A stretch of 8,982 nt of DNA, from contig NZ_JAOZOZ010000030.1 of the NCBI RefSeq assembly GCF_029933015.1, positions 7,100-16,081 on the forward strand, in the 5' to 3' direction. The notes beneath the pieces are model-generated. The model saw nothing but the letters and a program-made list of their open reading frames with translations. It did no database searches and was not told the DNA's origin. Numbering within the stretch: position 1 is the first letter of the stretch; every line of letters starts with the position of its first letter. Positions 6,352 to 8,982 of the stretch are shown one piece after another. The translations under genes were made by a program, and so were the position numbers. This DNA is from Hydrogenimonas sp. GTDB taxonomy: Bacteria; Campylobacterota; Campylobacteria; Campylobacterales; Hydrogenimonadaceae.

Positions 6352-7172
6352 TGCAGCTTCTGTCGCTGCTGCTTTTCCTTTTCCTGGTGTGGCAGGCGGT
6401 GGGATACTACAGAAAGATGCGGCTTTGGAAAAGGGTCTCTTCCATGCCCTTTCCCGAAAGTTACGAAAAGGCCCTGGGCAGAATTCCCCACTACCGTCTG
6501 CTTCCCGATGATCTGAAGAACAGGCTGCGGCCGAAAATCCTCTATTTTTCCCAAACGAAAGAGTTCGTCGGCATCAAAACCGAAGTGACCGACGAAATGA
6601 GAGCCGTCATCTCCTTCTACGCCTGCCTGATGGTCCTCAACATTCCGGGCGAATGTTACGAGGAGCTGTCGACGATCCTGATCTACCCCTACGACGTCGT
6701 CGCCAGAGAGATCCGTGACAATGGCGGGATCTATTCGGAAGAGCGGCTGATTCTCGAGGGGCAGTCCGCCGGTGATACGGTCGTCATCGCATGGAACGAA
6801 GCCAGACGCCAGGCTTATCACCTGCGGCATCACAACGTCATTATCCACGAACTGGCCCACGTGCTCGACTTCGAAAACGGGGCGGCCGACGGGGTGCCGC
6901 CGCTGGAGCGATCGAGATATCACCGATGGACCCGGGTGCTCTACCGCCGTTTCAAGGAACTGCGGGAGCGGGCGGGGAAAAACCGTGAGTGGGCGGACTA
7001 CAAACTCATCGGTGCCTACGCGGCGACCGACGAGGCCGAGTTTTTCGCTGTCGTCACCGAACTCTTCTTTCAAAGACCCAAAACGATCAAAACCCATTTT
7101 CCCGACATCTACGAAGAGCTTGCGGCCTTTTACGGTCTCGATACCGCGAAGCTCTTCGAATCGCTCGATTAA
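6351..7172 (+). CDS. M90/MtfA-like zinc-dependent peptidase, membrane-anchored
   Basis: This 273-residue protein fits peptidase family M90 (E. coli MtfA, 265 aa). The zinc motif is 'VIIHELAHVLDFENG', with His166, Glu167 and His170. A downstream 'ATDEAEFFAVVTELFF' gives Glu230 as the likely third zinc ligand. Residues 2-19 are strongly hydrophobic and are followed by 'YYRKMRLWKR', which suggests an N-terminal membrane anchor with the catalytic domain in the cytoplasm. MtfA itself acts on the PTS regulator Mlc; whether that partner exists here is unknown. The ATG overlaps the selU stop by one base (TGATG). An alternative GTG at 6333, preceded by GGGGG, would add six residues (VYYLAL). No good Shine-Dalgarno precedes the ATG, so translation is probably coupled to selU. 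The frame is open far upstream, but that part is out-of-frame selU sequence. No selenium-related role is known for the family. Confidence 0.88.
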   Translation: MQLLSLLLFLFLVWQAVGYYRKMRLWKRVSSMPFPESYEKALGRIPHYRLLPDDLKNRLRPKILYFSQTKEFVGIKTEVTDEMRAVISFYACLMVLNIPGECYEELSTILIYPYDVVAREIRDNGGIYSEERLILEGQSAGDTVVIAWNEARRQAYHLRHHNVIIHELAHVLDFENGAADGVPPLERSRYHRWTRVLYRRFKELRERAGKNREWADYKLIGAYAATDEAEFFAVVTELFFQRPKTIKTHFPDIYEELAAFYGLDTAKLFESLD

Positions 7173-7184
7173 ACCGTTTTTCGG

Positions 7185-7190
7185 TACACT
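7185..7190 (+). promoter_or_regulatory. Weak -10-like box before the small coiled-coil gene
   Basis: TACACT lies in the 45-base gap after the peptidase gene and is followed by an AT-rich stretch, 27 bases before the next ATG. No clear -35 is visible. A minute hairpin (ACCG 7173-7176 / CGGT 7182-7185 around five T) sits just before it but is too short to be a convincing terminator. The two downstream genes may have their own promoter here or be read through from selD. Confidence 0.25.
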
Positions 7191-7217
7191 GTTTAAAAAG
7201 AGACAAAGGAGTCGATC

Positions 7218-7445
7218 ATGATGGAATTTCTGAAAAAAGCGACGGAGTGGGTGCTGGACAAAGAGGAGCAGGCGGCGCAAAACTGCAAGATCGATCTCAA
7301 CGACGTACAGAAGCAGATCGATCTCATACTGCAAAAGCGCGAGAAACTTCAAAAAGAGTGCGAAGAGAATATGGCGGAGCTGGACCATATCCTCGAGCGT
7401 CTCGAAAAGATCAAGGAGAAAGAGGAGGCGTGCCAGCGCCCGTGA
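7218..7445 (+). CDS. Small charged coiled-coil protein, function unknown
   Basis: This 75-residue protein is not recognised as a named family. A well-placed AAAGGAG (7205-7211, six bases before the ATG) supports translation; a second ATG follows immediately at 7221 and could be used instead. The N-terminus 'EFLKKATEWVLDKEEQAA' looks like an amphipathic helix. Residues from about 25 to 69 are rich in Lys, Glu and Leu/Ile with heptad-like spacing, as in a coiled coil. Three cysteines (23, 48, 72) are spaced almost evenly, about 24-25 residues apart. There is no signal peptide or membrane segment, so a cytoplasmic dimer or adaptor is likely. The next gene, a beta-CASP nuclease, starts 37 bases later, so the two are probably co-transcribed and might be functionally linked. 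Its real-gene status rests on the ribosome site, the coherent composition and the spacing. Confidence 0.75.
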   Translation: MMEFLKKATEWVLDKEEQAAQNCKIDLNDVQKQIDLILQKREKLQKECEENMAELDHILERLEKIKEKEEACQRP

Positions 7446-7469
7446 TCGTTCTTTGGTAATTTCCGGAAG

Positions 7470-7478
7470 AAGGAGGTG
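7470..7478 (+). promoter_or_regulatory. Full-length Shine-Dalgarno of the beta-CASP nuclease gene
   Basis: AAGGAGGTG is a near-complete complement of the 16S rRNA 3' end and sits four bases before the ATG at 7483. It is the strongest ribosome site in the window, which suggests efficient translation, and it fixes the start. Confidence 0.85.
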
Positions 7479-7482
7479 AGAG

Positions 7483-8883
7483 ATGGCTATCGTCCGATCG
7501 TTCGGCGCGGCGGAGGAGGTGACGGGATCGTGTCATCTGCTGAAGCTTAGAAACGGTGTGCGGATTCTCGTAGATTGCGGGATGTTCCAGGGAGAAGGGG
7601 AGGATGAGAAAAACCGGCAGCCTTTCGGCTTCGATCCCAAAAAGATCGACGTTCTGCTGATCACCCATGCCCACCTCGACCATGTGGGGCGTATCCCCAA
7701 ACTGGTGAAGGAGGGATTCGACGGGATCATCGTCGCGACGAAGGCGACTTTCGAACTGGCCCAGGTGGTCCTTTTCGACAGTGCGAAACTGATGGAGGAG
7801 GAGTATCGGACACGATTTCGCAAAGCCCAGAGAAGGGGTGAGGAGAAGAGTGTTCCCAAACCTCTCTATACGGTCGAAGATGTGGAGGATACCTGGCTTC
7901 TGACCCACATCCACGCCAAATACGACAAACCCCTCAAGATCGCCAAAGGTGTCAAAGTGATCTTTCGAAACGCCGGCCACATACTGGGGTCCGCGACGGT
8001 GCAGATCGACTGCAAAGAGGAGAAGCGTCCCAAGACTTTCGTTTTCAGCGGAGACCTGGGCAACCGGAACGATCTGGTGATGCCCTATATCGAGTATGTA
8101 CCGAAAGCGGACGCCCTCTTCATCGAATCGACCTACGGCGATAGAAACCACAAAAACACGAAAGAGACGATCGCAGAGTTCAAGGACGCGATACGAAAGA
8201 CGCTGCTCAACCGCGGGAACGTCATCATCCCCTCCTTCGCCATCGAAAGGACCCAGGAGGTTCTGTGCATCCTCAAAGAGATGTACCGAAAAAGAGAACT
8301 GCCGCGCTGCAAGGTCTTTCTCGATTCTCCGATGGCGATCAAGGCGACCCACCTCTTTTCCAAATATCACAAAGAGCTGGGACCCAAATGCAATCTCTTC
8401 TACCGGGAAGACGGGGATGTCTTCGACTTCCCCTGGCTGCATTTCACATGCGACGTGGAGGATTCGAAGCGTATCAACGAGATCGAAAGGGGAGCCATCA
8501 TCATCGCGGGCAGCGGCATGTGTACCGGGGGCCGGATTCTCCACCATTTCAAAAACCGCCTCTGGAACGAGCGCAACTGTGTCATCTTTGTCGGATATCA
8601 GGCGGAAAACACGCTGGGAAGGCTCATCGTCGACGGGGCGAAATGGGTGCGCATCTACCGGGAAGATATCCGTATCCGGGCCAAAATCTATACGATCAAC
8701 GGATTCTCGGCCCATGCCGACCAGAGAGGTCTGCTCGACTGGATGGCACATATCGGCAGGCTTGGAAAGATCTATCTGATCCATGGTGAAAAGGAGAAGC
8801 AGTCCCTTTTCAAAAAGGCGATACGAAAGAGACTGGGCAAAAAGTCCCATATCGTGAGGCCAAAAGAGAAAATCTACATATAA
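7483..8883 (+). CDS. Metallo-beta-lactamase fold beta-CASP RNA-processing nuclease (CPSF73/YsiA-like)
   Basis: This 466-residue protein has the order MBL - beta-CASP - MBL C-terminal (RMMBL). Zinc-site motifs are 'THAHLDH' (61-67: H62, H64, D66, H67), 'GHILGS' (H166) and 'SGDLG' (D191). Beta-CASP motifs are Glu215 in 'FIESTYGDR' (motif A), His354/His355 in 'GGRILHHF' (motif B) and His411 in 'GFSAHAD' (motif C). A final 'LIHGE' (H434) completes the metal site. All catalytic residues appear present, so it should be an active hydrolase, probably an RNA endo/exonuclease like CPSF73 relatives. It lacks the N-terminal extension and C-terminal domain expected of RNase J and is shorter. It is cytoplasmic, with no signal peptide. 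The bacterial members of this branch are poorly characterised, so the substrate is inferred from the fold. It probably shares a transcript with the small coiled-coil gene upstream. Confidence 0.93.
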   Translation: MAIVRSFGAAEEVTGSCHLLKLRNGVRILVDCGMFQGEGEDEKNRQPFGFDPKKIDVLLITHAHLDHVGRIPKLVKEGFDGIIVATKATFELAQVVLFDSAKLMEEEYRTRFRKAQRRGEEKSVPKPLYTVEDVEDTWLLTHIHAKYDKPLKIAKGVKVIFRNAGHILGSATVQIDCKEEKRPKTFVFSGDLGNRNDLVMPYIEYVPKADALFIESTYGDRNHKNTKETIAEFKDAIRKTLLNRGNVIIPSFAIERTQEVLCILKEMYRKRELPRCKVFLDSPMAIKATHLFSKYHKELGPKCNLFYREDGDVFDFPWLHFTCDVEDSKRINEIERGAIIIAGSGMCTGGRILHHFKNRLWNERNCVIFVGYQAENTLGRLIVDGAKWVRIYREDIRIRAKIYTINGFSAHADQRGLLDWMAHIGRLGKIYLIHGEKEKQSLFKKAIRKRLGKKSHIVRPKEKIYI

Positions 8884-8888
8884 AGGAG
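8882..8888 (+). promoter_or_regulatory. Orphan Shine-Dalgarno at the downstream edge
   Basis: AAAGGAG overlaps the stop of the nuclease gene and looks like the ribosome site of a following gene. No ATG, GTG or TTG occurs at the normal distance; the codon at 8895-8897, six bases downstream, is ATA. Confidence 0.5.
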
Positions 8889-8920
8889 TCAACTATAAAC
8901 AAACCACCCCGAAAAAAAGC

Positions 8921-8982
8921 GTGATCGATGTTTCAGGGCGTGACACCTCCAGAAGCGAGATCAGGCTGAAAAGGGGTTTTGT
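8921..8982 (+). CDS. Possible start of next gene, cut by window edge, start unclear
   Basis: After the nuclease gene, only one plus-strand frame stays open to the window end. It contains a GTG at 8921 and reads VIDVSGRDTSRSEIRLKRGF. There is no Shine-Dalgarno in front of this GTG; the good one at 8882-8888 is over 30 bases upstream and points to ATA at 8895, whose frame closes at TGA 8922-8924. A run of seven A (8912-8918) separates the two frames. I do not recognise the product, and the fragment is too short to assign. Confidence 0.25.
   Translation, partial: MIDVSGRDTSRSEIRLKRGF

Noticed and set aside
7411..8892. Long open frame on the minus strand (493 codons) opposite the beta-CASP nuclease
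   Set aside because: Shadow of the nuclease gene, which has all its catalytic motifs; the antisense product has no family signature.
1..8982. CRISPR array, tRNA/rRNA gene, insertion sequence or phage genes
   Set aside because: No regularly spaced repeats, no tRNA cloverleaf and no transposase or integrase motif was seen. The only sizeable repeat is the inverted repeat at 4084-4160.

Overview
The window looks like a bacterial chromosome segment, most probably from a GC-rich member of the Campylobacterota (Sulfurovum, Nitratifractor or Hydrogenimonas type). The evidence for this is the protein families and their style: the DUF1800/DUF1501 pair, the N-terminal domain of the lipoprotein, the soluble HAD protein and the selD-selU pair. 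This taxonomic guess is an inference. Genes are tightly packed, with strong Shine-Dalgarno sites and no sign of phage, plasmid or CRISPR content.

Layout. (1) Positions 2-3587, plus strand: an exported two-gene unit, made of a large DUF1800-type lipoprotein (5' end cut by the window) and a Tat-signal DUF1501 protein. (2) Positions 3600-4067, minus strand: a small soluble HAD phosphatase of the 'soluble P-type ATPase' type, convergent with the DUF1501 gene and divergent from selD. (3) Positions 4068-4202: the only substantial intergenic region. It holds a perfect 27-bp inverted repeat with terminator-like features, an extended -10 promoter for selD, and ribosome binding sites for both flanking genes. 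(4) Positions 4203-7172, plus strand: selD (selenophosphate synthetase), selU/mnmH (tRNA 2-selenouridine synthase) and an M90/MtfA-like zinc peptidase, abutting or overlapping like a translationally coupled operon. (5) Positions 7218-8883, plus strand: a 75-residue coiled-coil protein of unknown function and a metallo-beta-lactamase/beta-CASP nuclease. (6) Positions 8884-8982: a strong ribosome binding site but no ordinary start codon; a frame open to the window edge probably belongs to the next gene.

How the genes work together. SelD makes selenophosphate from selenide and ATP, and SelU uses it to convert 2-thiouridine to 2-selenouridine at the tRNA wobble position, so these two form one pathway. 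The peptidase is coupled to selU by position only. DUF1800 and DUF1501 proteins commonly occur as neighbours and probably act together outside the cytoplasm, but their substrate is unknown. The most unusual non-coding feature is the perfect inverted repeat between the HAD gene and selD. The rest is largely recognisable housekeeping or conserved-hypothetical content, and I do not see a clear new multi-gene system.
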